Shown here: positions 1 through 7,657 of the stretch, one piece after another
How the letters are laid out: each line of letters opens with the position of its first letter
How positions within the stretch are numbered: position 1 is the stretch's first letter
From: Sulfuriferula sp047300855
GTDB lineage: Bacteria; Pseudomonadota; Gammaproteobacteria; Burkholderiales; Sulfuriferulaceae
Assembly: GCF_047300855.1 (NCBI RefSeq)
Contig: NZ_CP170197.1
Span: 3,224,001-3,288,000 of the forward strand
Direction: 5' to 3'
DNA: 64,000 bases
Notes under the pieces: model-generated
Databases searched by the model: none
What the model was told of the DNA's origin: nothing
Seen by the model: the letters and a program-made list of their open reading frames with translations, nothing else
Program-made: the position numbers and the translations under genes

Positions 1-1290
1 CCCTGCAGTGATAACCTTGCCCGCCAGTTCCGCCAACCGGTCGTAGACTGAGCGAGTAGCGTTGCGGGAATACAGGCCGGTTTCCACCCCCGAACCGGTG
101 CGCGCGGTGGCGGGCAGGTCATGCAGGCGCTTGCGTTCCACGTCGGAGCGAATGCGTACGGCACCCAGGTTTTCCAGCGCGGATTGGGAGAATGTGGTCT
201 TGCCGCTGCCGGACAGGCCATGGTTGACGATGAGCGCTGGCAGAGCAGGCCGAAAGAACACCTCGGCCAGTTTCAGATAGCGCAGACAGTCGCGCAGGGC
301 GCGCACTTTTTCGGCCCGCTTCGCACCGGGCTGGTGCGCGCGGATGCCGCTCACCTTGGCCCGCACCATGGCGCGGTAGGCGAGATAAAACCGCAGCACC
401 CCCACCCCTTCGTAGTCACCGCTGCGGGCAAGATAGGCATCGAGAAAGCGGAATGCCAGCGGCGTCTGGTTGCGCACGACAAGGTCCATGACCAGAAACG
501 CGACCTCGCTCATCACATCGATCCAGCGCAGGTTGGGATTGAACTCGATGCAGTCAAACACGGTAATGCGCCCGTCCACCAGCGCGATATTGCCCAGATG
601 CAGATCGCCGTGGCACTCGCGCACCCAGCCTGCCCGCCGGCGCGCCGCCAGCATGGGCTTCAGGTCAGCGTAGGCGGACTCGGTGGCGATGCTCACTGCT
701 TCCAGACGCGCCCGTTGCTCGGTGCGAGTGAGCAGCGGACGCAACTGATCGATATTCTGGCGCGCCGGCGCGAGGATGTTTTCCGGCGTACCAAAAAGGC
801 TGTCCGGCGTAGCCGCCGGCAGGCGGGCATGAAAATCCGCGATCAGTACCGCCAGTTCGTCGGTGTGACCGGGGCTGAGCTCGCCTCGCGCCAACAATTG
901 GTCGAACAGGCCTGCCTGAGCGAAGCGGCGCATTTTCACCGCATACTCGAGGGCCGGCTCAACACCAATTCGCGGCGCATCCACGCTGCCGCCGATGGGC
1001 ACCACGCCGAGATAAAGGTCCGGTGCCAGCCGCCGGTTAAGACGCAGTTCTTCGGCGCAGTAGAAACGACGCTTGTCGAGGGTGGCGAAATCGAGAAAAC
1101 CCAGATCCAGCGGTTTCTTGATCTTGTAGGCATAGTCGCCCGCCAGTAGCACGTGGGAGATGTGGGTTTCCAGCACCTGCACCTCATTGGCCGGGTGTGG
1201 GTGGCACGCGGATTCGCGCAGCGCCGCTACCAGCCGGGCCTGTTCGGCGGGAGTGAGTTCCGGTGCCTGGTTAGCAAGTTGCGCGGACAT
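1..1290 (-). CDS. APH-like kinase fused to P-loop ATPase, 3' end cut by window
   Basis: This is the first 430 codons of a two-domain protein that runs off the left edge with no stop. The N-terminal half resembles an aminoglycoside phosphotransferase-type kinase: HGDLHLGN is the catalytic-loop motif and FDCIEF follows where the metal-binding Asp sits. The C-terminal half begins a small AAA/zeta-like kinase domain with Walker A GLSGSGKT. This is the COG2187/COG0645 fusion, usually called a bifunctional aminoglycoside phosphotransferase/ATP-binding protein; its physiological substrate is not known and resistance should not be assumed. The start is the ATG at 1288-1290, giving N-terminus MSAQLANQ. 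It lies upstream of stress-gene remnants on the same strand, and related genes often sit in such low-oxygen stress clusters. Family call is firm, function is not. Confidence 0.8.
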   Translation of the reverse strand, partial: MSAQLANQAPELTPAEQARLVAALRESACHPHPANEVQVLETHISHVLLAGDYAYKIKKPLDLGFLDFATLDKRRFYCAEELRLNRRLAPDLYLGVVPIGGSVDAPRIGVEPALEYAVKMRRFAQAGLFDQLLARGELSPGHTDELAVLIADFHARLPAATPDSLFGTPENILAPARQNIDQLRPLLTRTEQRARLEAVSIATESAYADLKPMLAARRRAGWVRECHGDLHLGNIALVDGRITVFDCIEFNPNLRWIDVMSEVAFLVMDLVVRNQTPLAFRFLDAYLARSGDYEGVGVLRFYLAYRAMVRAKVSGIRAHQPGAKRAEKVRALRDCLRYLKLAEVFFRPALPALIVNHGLSGSGKTTFSQSALENLGAVRIRSDVERKRLHDLPATARTGSGVETGLYSRNATRSVYDRLAELAGKVITAG

Positions 1291-1346
1291 TGGCTGTAAC
1301 CTCAATTCATGGAAGGGTTCGTGGTGGACGACGGCCCGTCACCCTG

Positions 1347-1912
1347 CTAGCGCACCACGATCAGCGGACATTCGACGGCACCCAGCAGCGCATCAAGCGC
1401 CGCCCGCTCTGTGGGCAGGCTGGTTTCGTGCAGCACCAGAGCTGCACCGCACCCGCAGCGCACCAGTTCGGCAAGCCGCAGGACGCGGGCGGACACGGTC
1501 TGCCCGCCTAGCCCGGCGAACGCAGCCTCGCGCCGCTGCTCGAATTCTTCCGGCGTGCGCGCCGCGATCAGCACCGTGAGGCCCACGCCCAGACCTTGCA
1601 CCGGCTAGAGCCCTGCTGCCAAAATTCGGTAGCCGGCCACCTCGGGCTCGCACATGACGAACACCGGCGTTTCTGCCCGCCACTGAGAACGGGATGATGT
1701 AAACGCAGCCAGGCGTCCCGACTTGGCCATCACCAGCAGATCGGCCGTCTCGGCCAGCACCTCCACCACCATTTGGCCACGCGTGACGCGGAACGTCCAG
1801 TTCGCTTGCAACGCGTGCGCTGCTTCAGCCAGCATGCGCTGCGCCCGGACAGCCTCGACCCGCGACGCGATGCGTCCAGGGCGATGAGGATGCGTTTGAC
1901 GGCCAGCTCCAT
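1347..1912 (-). pseudogene. decayed universal-stress-protein-like gene
   Basis: The minus strand reads MELAVKRILIALDASR, typical of the first strand of a UspA domain, then must change frame near 1850-1865 to continue through VEAVRAQRMLAEAAHAL. That frame runs to an in-frame TAG at 1605-1607 and continues after it (VQGLGVGLTVLIAARTPEEF) to a stop at 1347. One frameshift plus one in-frame stop therefore interrupt what looks like a single USP-like protein of about 185 residues. The C-terminal half is divergent, so the family call rests mainly on the N-terminus and the middle (ETADLLVMAKSGR). It lies between the APH-like gene and a Lon-like remnant. Sequencing error could mimic one lesion but is unlikely to explain two. 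Confidence 0.55.
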
Positions 1913-2005
1913 GACACCGGTCCTATTGTTTCTTGCGCGACTTGCGCCGCGTGCCGCTTTTTTGCGGGGTACCGATAGCGAAGAACTGACGGATTAGGGC
2001 TGAAT

Positions 2006-2404
2006 TCAATCAGCCGTGCCGCCACCCGATAGTTCACGCAGCCGGCGGCGACATGCCGATGGTAGCGCGCAGCACAGTACAGCGGGCAGTTTCAGCGCAC
2101 GCGGCTTGTGGCCGTCGCCGAAGTTGTTGACGTAGCACCAGTCGAGCGGCTGCGGCTCGGTGGCGGCGCGGCTGCCCAGATACTGGCGCAGCAGGGCGTG
2201 CTTGCCTGCACCGGCCGGGCCGAGCACATAGAGATTGAAGCCGTCGTGGCGCATACCGATGCCAAACCGTATTGCCTCCTCAGCCCGCGTCAGACCGATG
2301 GTCTCGGTCAGGTCGTCGAGTTCGGCAGTGGTGGCAAACTGGAATTTATCCGGATCGCAACGGCGACAAAGCCGATCCGCCGGCAGAGAGGTGCGGACTT
2401 GCAT
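2006..2404 (-). pseudogene. truncated Lon-like ATP-dependent protease, N-terminal remnant
   Basis: The 132-residue frame matches the start of the LonB-like AAA protease family (AAA_32): FQFATTAELDDL, then GIGMRHDGFNLYVLGPAG, with a Walker A-like GPAGAGKHALL and YVNNF a little later. Full-length members are near 800 residues. Here the family-like sequence stops at ALKLPA near position 2080, where the frame is lost and an unrelated tail reaches a stop at 2006. No Lon protease or AAA core follows downstream. The start sits 16 bp after the stop of the hibernation factor gene, so both were probably one transcript. I infer a dead remnant left by a deletion that joined it to the USP-like remnant. 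Confidence 0.65.
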
Positions 2405-2420
2405 CGGAACACCCTCCTCG

Positions 2421-2822
2421 TTATTTGGCAGGCGGGGTTTCGCTGTCTCCCACGACGTCCTCTGCGCCGGCCGGTTCGGCCGCAGCAGGCCAGCTCTGGT
2501 GGGTCTTCACATCGCCGCGCTGGCGCCGGCCATAATCCTCCAGCTTGCGCTTGGCCGCGTCAAACGCATCGCGTAACGCCACGTAAATATCTTCGCTTTG
2601 GTCCCGGTTAATGACGATCTCGCTGCCCGGCACCGTGAGATCAATGCGTACATTGAACAGCTTGCCCTGATGCTTGTGTTTGTGGGGCAGCTCAATGACG
2701 ACACGACAGCCCATCAGCGGCGGGTAAAACAGTTCGAGTTTGGCGGCTTTTTCACGAATGTGGTCTTCCAAAGCTGTGGAAGCGGGCATGTCGCGTATGG
2801 TGATTTGCAGAGGTATTTGCAT
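2421..2822 (-). CDS. hpf: ribosome hibernation promoting factor, HPF/RaiA family
   Basis: This 133-residue protein has the HPF/YfiA fold: an N-terminal strand MQIPLQITIRDMP, the helix ALEDHIREKAAKLE, then strands VVIELPHKHKHQGKLF and FNVRIDLTVPG, and the helix YVALRDAFDAAKRKLEDY. Family members bind the small ribosomal subunit and inactivate or dimerise ribosomes under starvation or low energy. It is longer than minimal HPF through an acidic, Pro/Ala-rich tail and lacks the separate dimerisation domain of long HPF. The start is the ATG at 2820-2822. It sits in a stress cluster with USP-like and Lon-like remnants, as HPF genes do in low-oxygen regulons of several proteobacteria. It is the only intact member of the three. 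Confidence 0.9.
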   Translation of the reverse strand: MQIPLQITIRDMPASTALEDHIREKAAKLELFYPPLMGCRVVIELPHKHKHQGKLFNVRIDLTVPGSEIVINRDQSEDIYVALRDAFDAAKRKLEDYGRRQRGDVKTHQSWPAAAEPAGAEDVVGDSETPPAK

Positions 2823-2930
2823 GGCTGCTCCTTTTGGCCGGCTGAATGTTTTAACCCATTACATTATTCATCATAGACGTGGAGCCCCAACCCCGACAGG
2901 CATAAAGATTGGTCCGGCAAACGAATCAGC

Positions 2931-4076
2931 TCAGGGCATCAGCGCCGGGAGTTGCCGGGCCAATGCCTGCCGCTGGCCGGCCTGTTTACCTGTCAATGCG
3001 AAACCAAGCAGGTCTTGCCCCTCATCCTGATACAGGGCACATACGCCTTCTTCCCCGCAGGCTACCTGCCAACTTCCGGCCACCTCACCTGCAACCGTGG
3101 CGACCGCAACGGGACAGGCCGGCGTTTTCACTATCACCGGCATGGCGGGATATACCACTTCAGTCGGCGTGCCTGCGAGCGTGGCAGCCAGCGCTCGTGC
3201 CTGCGCCATGAGCGGCATGACATAAGGCAGCACATGGCCCGCCACCTCGGCGCAATCGCCCAGCGCATACACATCCGCTGCGCTGGTCTCGAGCAGGCGG
3301 TTAACCTGAATTCCGCGCGCCGCGCGGATGCCGGCCGCTTGCGCCAGTGTCACGCGCGGGCGCAGGCCGATTGCAGCAAGAACGGCATCGGTGGCGATCA
3401 CCGCACCATCGTCCAGGGTTACCGCATAGCCCGCCGCCGCGCGGTTAACCGCAGTGGCGGTATGCCCGAGATGCCAGGTCACCCCCACCCCGGCCAGCCC
3501 GCGCTGCAAATCCTGGGCTGCAGCTTCGGGGAGCAAACGATCCAGCGGGTACAGGGCCGGATGAACAATATCCACCAGATGACCTGCGTGCGACAGGTCA
3601 TTGGCAAACTCACAGCCGATCAGCCCGCCGCCCAGAATCGTCACGCGCCTGGTACCGGTGATCCGCTCGCGAAAACGCGCATAGTCCATCAAATCATTGA
3701 CTGACAGCACGCTATCCGCTGCATCCCCCGCCAATTGCGGCCGCACCGGGTCGGCACCCAGCGCCAGCACCAGCTTGCTGTAGGCGATGACGCGCTGCGC
3801 GGCGCGCACGCTGCGAGCCACCGGATCAATGTCCTCAACCCGGCTAAACACCAGCACTTCGGCGTTGAGCTGCTCCGCCATGGCCGGAGCAAAGGCACCG
3901 GCCAGCTGATCGGCCGTTTTACCCTGCGCCAGTGCATTGGAGAGCAGCGGCTTGCTGTAATAGCGTCCATCATCCGCAGTGATGATGACCAGCGGCACGG
4001 CCTGGTCCAGCTTGCGCAACTCGCGCGCCAGCGTGTAACCCGCGAGGCCGCTGCCAATAATGACGATGGGTTCCAT
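2931..4076 (-). CDS. rubredoxin-NAD(+) reductase-like FAD protein
   Basis: This is a 381-residue pyridine nucleotide-disulfide oxidoreductase-type flavoprotein. It shows the N-terminal FAD motif IVIIGSGLAGYTLA, a second dinucleotide-binding motif VTILGGGLIGCEFA near residue 145, and VYALGDCAEV, the distal FAD-binding Asp motif, near residue 265. The length and the rubredoxin gene 26 bp upstream in the same direction indicate that it reduces rubredoxin with NAD(P)H in the cytoplasm. I chose the ATG at 4074-4076 because AAAGGA lies just before it; an upstream in-frame TTG would add six residues. With rubredoxin and rubrerythrin it would form an electron path from NADH to peroxide, an inference from the operon order. 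Confidence 0.85.
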   Translation of the reverse strand: MEPIVIIGSGLAGYTLARELRKLDQAVPLVIITADDGRYYSKPLLSNALAQGKTADQLAGAFAPAMAEQLNAEVLVFSRVEDIDPVARSVRAAQRVIAYSKLVLALGADPVRPQLAGDAADSVLSVNDLMDYARFRERITGTRRVTILGGGLIGCEFANDLSHAGHLVDIVHPALYPLDRLLPEAAAQDLQRGLAGVGVTWHLGHTATAVNRAAAGYAVTLDDGAVIATDAVLAAIGLRPRVTLAQAAGIRAARGIQVNRLLETSAADVYALGDCAEVAGHVLPYVMPLMAQARALAATLAGTPTEVVYPAMPVIVKTPACPVAVATVAGEVAGSWQVACGEEGVCALYQDEGQDLLGFALTGKQAGQRQALARQLPALMP

Positions 4077-4102
4077 ATATTTTTCCTTTGCCAAGTGCTT
4101 TC

Positions 4103-4267
4103 CTATACTGCCACCATTTCAAAATCGGCCTTGGCGACACCGCAGTCGGGACAGGCCCAGTCTTCGGGGATGTCCTGCCAGCGTGTCCCGGCGGCAATTC
4201 CTTCCTCCGGTAAACCGACCTCTTCGTCATAAATAAAACCGCACACGATACATGTCCATACTTGCAT
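4103..4267 (-). CDS. rubredoxin
   Basis: This is a 54-residue rubredoxin. Its two iron-binding loops are visible as CIVCGFIYDE near residues 6-15 and CPDCGVAK near residues 39-46, giving the four cysteine ligands of a mononuclear Fe centre. Spacing and length are standard for the family. The acidic stretch EEVGLPEEGI between the loops is also typical. Rubredoxin acts as a small cytoplasmic one-electron carrier. It lies between rubrerythrin upstream and rubredoxin reductase downstream on one strand, so it probably carries electrons from the reductase to rubrerythrin or another oxygen- or peroxide-handling enzyme. The start ATG is preceded by AGGAGAAC. Confidence 0.93.
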   Translation of the reverse strand: MQVWTCIVCGFIYDEEVGLPEEGIAAGTRWQDIPEDWACPDCGVAKADFEMVAV

Positions 4268-4306
4268 TTTGTTCTCCTGAATTCAAAGAATGATTAACCA
4301 AGTGCC

Positions 4307-4780
4307 TTACGCTGTCACTTGCGCGAGCGTGTCGCGATAATGATTGGCGTGTTTTTCTTCCACTTTGGCGAGCGCCGCGAAGCGTTTCGCCGCCTTTTCC
4401 AGAATTGCCTGGAAGCGCGCAGCGTGTTCCCTGGATTCCGCGATCTGCTCGTCCATTTCCGCTACTGCGGCGTGGTTGCCTTCTTCGACTGCCGCATGAC
4501 GAAAGTTGGGATACATTTCGGTGTACTCGTAGGTTTCGCCCTCGATCGCCATTTCCAGGCAGCGCGTTGGCGTCATCTCGGTCTTTGGATAAAGCAGATC
4601 AAGGTGGCCGAAGGCGTGCTGCACTTCTTGTGTGGCAGTTTCCTCAAACACTTTGGCAGAGGCCTCGTCACCCGCGGCACGGCACATTTTAGCGAAGTAC
4701 ATGTATTTGATATAAGCCATCGATTCACCCGCAAAAGCGGACTCGATGTTTTTGATAGTAACGGATTCGGGGTATTTCAT
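4307..4780 (-). CDS. rubrerythrin-family diiron protein, single domain
   Basis: The 157-residue protein is an all-helical ferritin-like rubrerythrin domain. Diiron ligand motifs are visible: ESMAYIKY in helix A, EEtatqEVQHAFGH in helix B, EGETYEYTEMYP in helix C and EEKHANHY in helix D. Family members reduce hydrogen peroxide using electrons from rubredoxin. The usual C-terminal rubredoxin domain is absent; a separate rubredoxin gene lies 39 bp downstream, so the electron donor seems supplied in trans. It is the first gene after oxyR on the same strand, and a candidate OxyR operator lies about 80-120 bp before its start. Role as peroxide scavenger is inferred from family and context. Confidence 0.88.
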   Translation of the reverse strand: MKYPESVTIKNIESAFAGESMAYIKYMYFAKMCRAAGDEASAKVFEETATQEVQHAFGHLDLLYPKTEMTPTRCLEMAIEGETYEYTEMYPNFRHAAVEEGNHAAVAEMDEQIAESREHAARFQAILEKAAKRFAALAKVEEKHANHYRDTLAQVTA

Positions 4781-4861
4781 TTTGCATCTCCTTTTGGTTT
4801 GGGTCAGGCGGGGCGTTCACCCCACGCTTCGCATGTTACGGAGATGCGATAGATTAATATA

Positions 4862-4898
4862 ATTGATTGTTATTATTTGATAGATAGATAAAGACTAT
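4862..4898. promoter_or_regulatory. candidate OxyR operator upstream of rubrerythrin
   Basis: The E. coli OxyR operator is four ATAG-type tetramers in two half-sites, ATAG-N7-CTAT twice, separated by seven bases. Here the right half (4884-4898) reads ATAGATAAAGACTAT, which has both tetramers exact. The left half (4862-4876) reads ATTGATTGTTATTAT, three of four in each tetramer, and the spacer is exactly seven bases. It sits 82-118 bp before the rubrerythrin start and touches the oxyR stop codon. The spacing is what makes it convincing, but the surrounding DNA is AT-rich, so chance is possible. Confidence 0.4.
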
Positions 4899-5839
4899 TA
4901 CTCTATAACCGGTGACAGATGCTTCTGCACGCACGGCAAATCGCTACGCAGCACCGCTTGGCGCACCGCTTCCAGCGCCTGCGGACGGGTAAAGCTTTTG
5001 CGCCAGGCCAGGGCCACCGGCCGGTCCGGGGCGGGGTCGGAAAACGGCCGGAACGCCAGCAGCCCCTGCTCTGCCGCCCCGGTCGGCACCGCCGTGCACG
5101 GCATCACCGTAATCCCCGCCCCGGAAGCCACCATGTGACGTATGGTTTCCAGACTGCTTGATTCCAGCGTTTTCTGCATGCTCCCCGGCGCGGCTGCCGT
5201 GCGGTTCAGCGCCGGGCACACCTTCAGCACCTGATCGCGGAAGCAATGCCCCGAGCTCAGCAGCAGCAGACTCTCTTGAATCAATTCGTCTGCATGAATG
5301 GCAGACTTCGCACACCATGCATGACCCGCCGGGAGCGCCACTTGAAACGGTTCCGTATAGAGCATCTGGGTTTCAATGCCGGGTTCGTCGAACGGCAGCG
5401 AAATAATGATCGCATCCAGCTCACCCCGCTTGAGCTTCTCTGCCAGCTTGGCAGTAAAGTTCTCTTCGAGCAGCAGCGGCATCTGCGGTGCCAGCGCGTG
5501 CACCTGTGGGATCAGCTGCGGCAACAGATAGGGAGCAATGGTATAAATCGCACCTAGCCGCAACGGCCCCACCAGCGGGTCCTTGCTCTGCTGCGCCAGC
5601 GCCTTGAGATCACCGGCCAGTTCCAGAATGTGCGCCGCCTGCTCGACAATACGCATGCCGGCCGGGGTCACTGTAACCTCGTTGTTGCCACGTTCAAACA
5701 ACGTCACGCCCAGCTCGTCCTCCAGCTTTTTGACGCCCACGCTCAACGTGGGCTGAGACACAAAGCATGCCTCTGCTGCATGCCCAAAATGGCGCGAGCG
5801 CGCGACGGCGACGATGTAACGCAATTCCGTGAGAGTCAT
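4898..5839 (-). CDS. oxyR: hydrogen-peroxide sensor and LysR-type activator OxyR
   Basis: From the ATG at 5837-5839 this gives 313 residues. An N-terminal LysR winged helix (MTLTELRYIVAVARSRHFG, then FVSQPTLSVGVKKLEDELG) precedes the effector domain. Cysteines fall at residues 199 and 208 (SSGHCFRDQVLKVC), the same positions as the peroxide-sensing pair of E. coli OxyR, so this is OxyR rather than a generic LysR regulator. An in-frame start further upstream would add 27 residues unlike the family, so I rejected it. The rubrerythrin-rubredoxin-reductase genes follow on the same strand, and katG lies 5.7 kb away. In the family, oxidised OxyR activates peroxide-defence genes. Confidence 0.95.
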   Translation of the reverse strand: MTLTELRYIVAVARSRHFGHAAEACFVSQPTLSVGVKKLEDELGVTLFERGNNEVTVTPAGMRIVEQAAHILELAGDLKALAQQSKDPLVGPLRLGAIYTIAPYLLPQLIPQVHALAPQMPLLLEENFTAKLAEKLKRGELDAIIISLPFDEPGIETQMLYTEPFQVALPAGHAWCAKSAIHADELIQESLLLLSSGHCFRDQVLKVCPALNRTAAAPGSMQKTLESSSLETIRHMVASGAGITVMPCTAVPTGAAEQGLLAFRPFSDPAPDRPVALAWRKSFTRPQALEAVRQAVLRSDLPCVQKHLSPVIE

Positions 5840-6105
5840 ACGGCGGAGTGTAACCCAAGCCCATCTGTAATCGAAATGGCAACGCCTGCGAAATGCCGTG
5901 GCGCCTCCTTCATTCTTCAATTGGCCCGGGTTTCAAAAATACAGCTTAAACCTAACTGATGGATTGCTCTGTGCGTAGGCGCACGGTGCTTTCCCCCCGG
6001 CCGGTATATTGTGTCTTTTATGTTCCGATGCTTGCCAAGTACTTAAGAAACATTTTAGTGGATGCTTGTCACAATCTAGTTATCTTCAGCGAAAGGTCAA
6101 ATATT

Positions 6106-6675
6106 ATGGAAACCATTCTGTCCGATCGGTTTGATACATGGGATAAAGCCGCAAAAACCGCTCAGGTGTTAATGAATACAACAGGTGTCAGCCAGGAAGA
6201 TATTTGTGCGTTTTATGTAGGGCCCGCTGGGCATCATGCCGCTTACCCCATCGGGGGCGACCACCATTCCGACCCGGCGGCGGACGATGCACATCACAAC
6301 AGCATGCTTGGCGGCGCCATCGGGGCCGGAATTGCAGGATTGGCCACCTTGCCAGCCGGGCCCGTCGCAGTTGCAACCGGAGCTGTAGTGGGCGCTTACA
6401 CAGGTTCCCTGGTAGGTTCATTGCAAGGCATGGATGACACAGCCGATAACCCCAATGCATCAGACCTTACTCCTCGCGCCTCGGGCGTTATAGTCGCCAT
6501 CAGGGTCGAAGAGCCAGGCAACGCAGAGAGCTTGGTAGTTCAAAGTCTGGAACAGGCGGGCGCACAGGATATCGAAAAAACAGAGGGCCAATGGCGCAAT
6601 GGCGAATGGGTGGATTTTGACCCTGTCAGACCAGTCCATCTGCTACATCCCGCCGGCAAAGAGGATAAAGAGTAA
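6106..6675 (+). CDS. glycine-zipper protein of unknown function
   Basis: This encodes a 189-residue protein with no recognised enzyme domain. An N-terminal part (METILSDRFDTWDKAAKTAQ) resembles the flavin/ACT-like start of stress proteins that pair with glycine zippers. It is followed by a His/Asp-rich stretch (HHAAYPIGGDHHSDP), then a Gly/Ala-rich segment with GGAIGAGIAG and GAVVGAYTGSLVGS repeats that could form two membrane-inserted helices. The C-terminus (VAIRVEEPGNAESLV to WVDFDPVRP) looks like a small alpha-beta domain. The start at 6106 excludes 49 in-frame residues upstream that look non-coding. The His/Asp stretch could bind metal, but that is only a guess. A second glycine-zipper gene follows 64 bp later, so they may be co-expressed. 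Confidence 0.75.
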   Translation: METILSDRFDTWDKAAKTAQVLMNTTGVSQEDICAFYVGPAGHHAAYPIGGDHHSDPAADDAHHNSMLGGAIGAGIAGLATLPAGPVAVATGAVVGAYTGSLVGSLQGMDDTADNPNASDLTPRASGVIVAIRVEEPGNAESLVVQSLEQAGAQDIEKTEGQWRNGEWVDFDPVRPVHLLHPAGKEDKE

Positions 6676-6739
6676 TTACGCGCTCTTCATATGCTCCTCC
6701 CCAGAGATTCTTCGGATATATCGCGACAGGAAATATTTC

Positions 6740-7258
6740 ATGGACAAATACATACATAAAATAGCTGGTATCTATAGCAACAAATCTGCTGCAATCAAGA
6801 CACGCGATTTATTAATTGAACAGGGATTCAATCTTGAGCAAATAGATATATTACTTCCTTCGGAATCCTACGATGACCGCAAAATAGAGCCCGAAGGTAA
6901 CGAAGTCCTGCGCGAGGTGGTCAAGGATGGCGCCATCGGAACTATCGTTGGCGGTGGGGTCGGTGCCTTGGGGGTGGCCGCCCTGGCGGCTGCGAATATA
7001 AGCCTTTTTCTCGCTAGCCCCTTGCTTGGTCCGCTCACGATAATTGGCTGGGGAGCGAGCGTTGGAGCTATCGCCGGAGCCTCCGTGGGGGCCGGGATAA
7101 AAGAAGGCCGGTTTGCAGATCTTGTGAAAGGCGCACTTAATAGCGGACATACGGTTCTGATTGTGCACGCCACCACCGAAACGCAAACCAAGATTGCACG
7201 GGACATGATTAAAAATTCGGTATCCGACACCGATACCAGTGCCATACAATCCGTATAA
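6740..7258 (+). CDS. general-stress 17M-like glycine-zipper membrane protein
   Basis: The 172-residue protein starts with an alpha-beta segment (IAGIYSNKSAAIKTRDLLIEQGF) like the N-terminal domain of general stress protein 17M-type proteins. It then has a Gly/Ala-rich hydrophobic region with GTIVGGGVGALGVAALAAAN and GASVGAIAGASVGAGIKEG, a glycine-zipper signature for membrane insertion or oligomerisation. The C-terminus (HTVLIVHATTETQTKIARDMI) returns to an alpha-beta pattern. The start codon at 6740 is chosen because an extension to 6599 would overlap the preceding gene. AGGA lies 5-10 bases upstream. Function is unknown; the family is often stress-induced. Base composition is somewhat more AT-rich than the surrounding housekeeping genes. 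Confidence 0.75.
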   Translation: MDKYIHKIAGIYSNKSAAIKTRDLLIEQGFNLEQIDILLPSESYDDRKIEPEGNEVLREVVKDGAIGTIVGGGVGALGVAALAAANISLFLASPLLGPLTIIGWGASVGAIAGASVGAGIKEGRFADLVKGALNSGHTVLIVHATTETQTKIARDMIKNSVSDTDTSAIQSV

Positions 7259-7657
7259 GTCCACCGGATCATCTTCCCCTTCCTGCTACTTGTACTTGAC
7301 ACCAAGCGCTTCATTACTAAACTAATTAGCAAGACACGTCTTGCTCTTGAACAAGAAATCGAACGGAATTAATCCTTCCTTAATTTATCACCCACTCGAT
7401 TGAACAGAGACAAGGTGGAATGAATAAGGTCGCCTTCTCAGTCAAACGATGTCTGGAAAACGGGTTTCTACTTTGGTTATGTTCGATAGCGCACAGAGCA
7501 ATCAAAAAATTTTAGCGTATACTAAATCTATCGTATTCGAACGGGTTTTATTTTAATTAATTAACTCTCATAATACGTGACTGCAAGTAATAGCAATGGT
7601 GCCATTTCCTAAAATGGCTGAGGTCAATTTCTTTATAAACCGGTGGGAGAAGTAAAC
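7259..7657. other. 399-bp AT-rich intergenic region, probable promoter of OmpA-like gene
   Basis: No supported gene is present on either strand. The right half is markedly AT-rich and holds a possible -10 box TATACT at 7518-7523, but no good -35 is visible at the right distance. A run of TTAATTAATTAA-like sequence lies near 7553-7565. The long leader before the OmpA-like gene could carry post-transcriptional control, as outer-membrane protein mRNAs often do, though I see no stable hairpin there. Confidence 0.3.
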
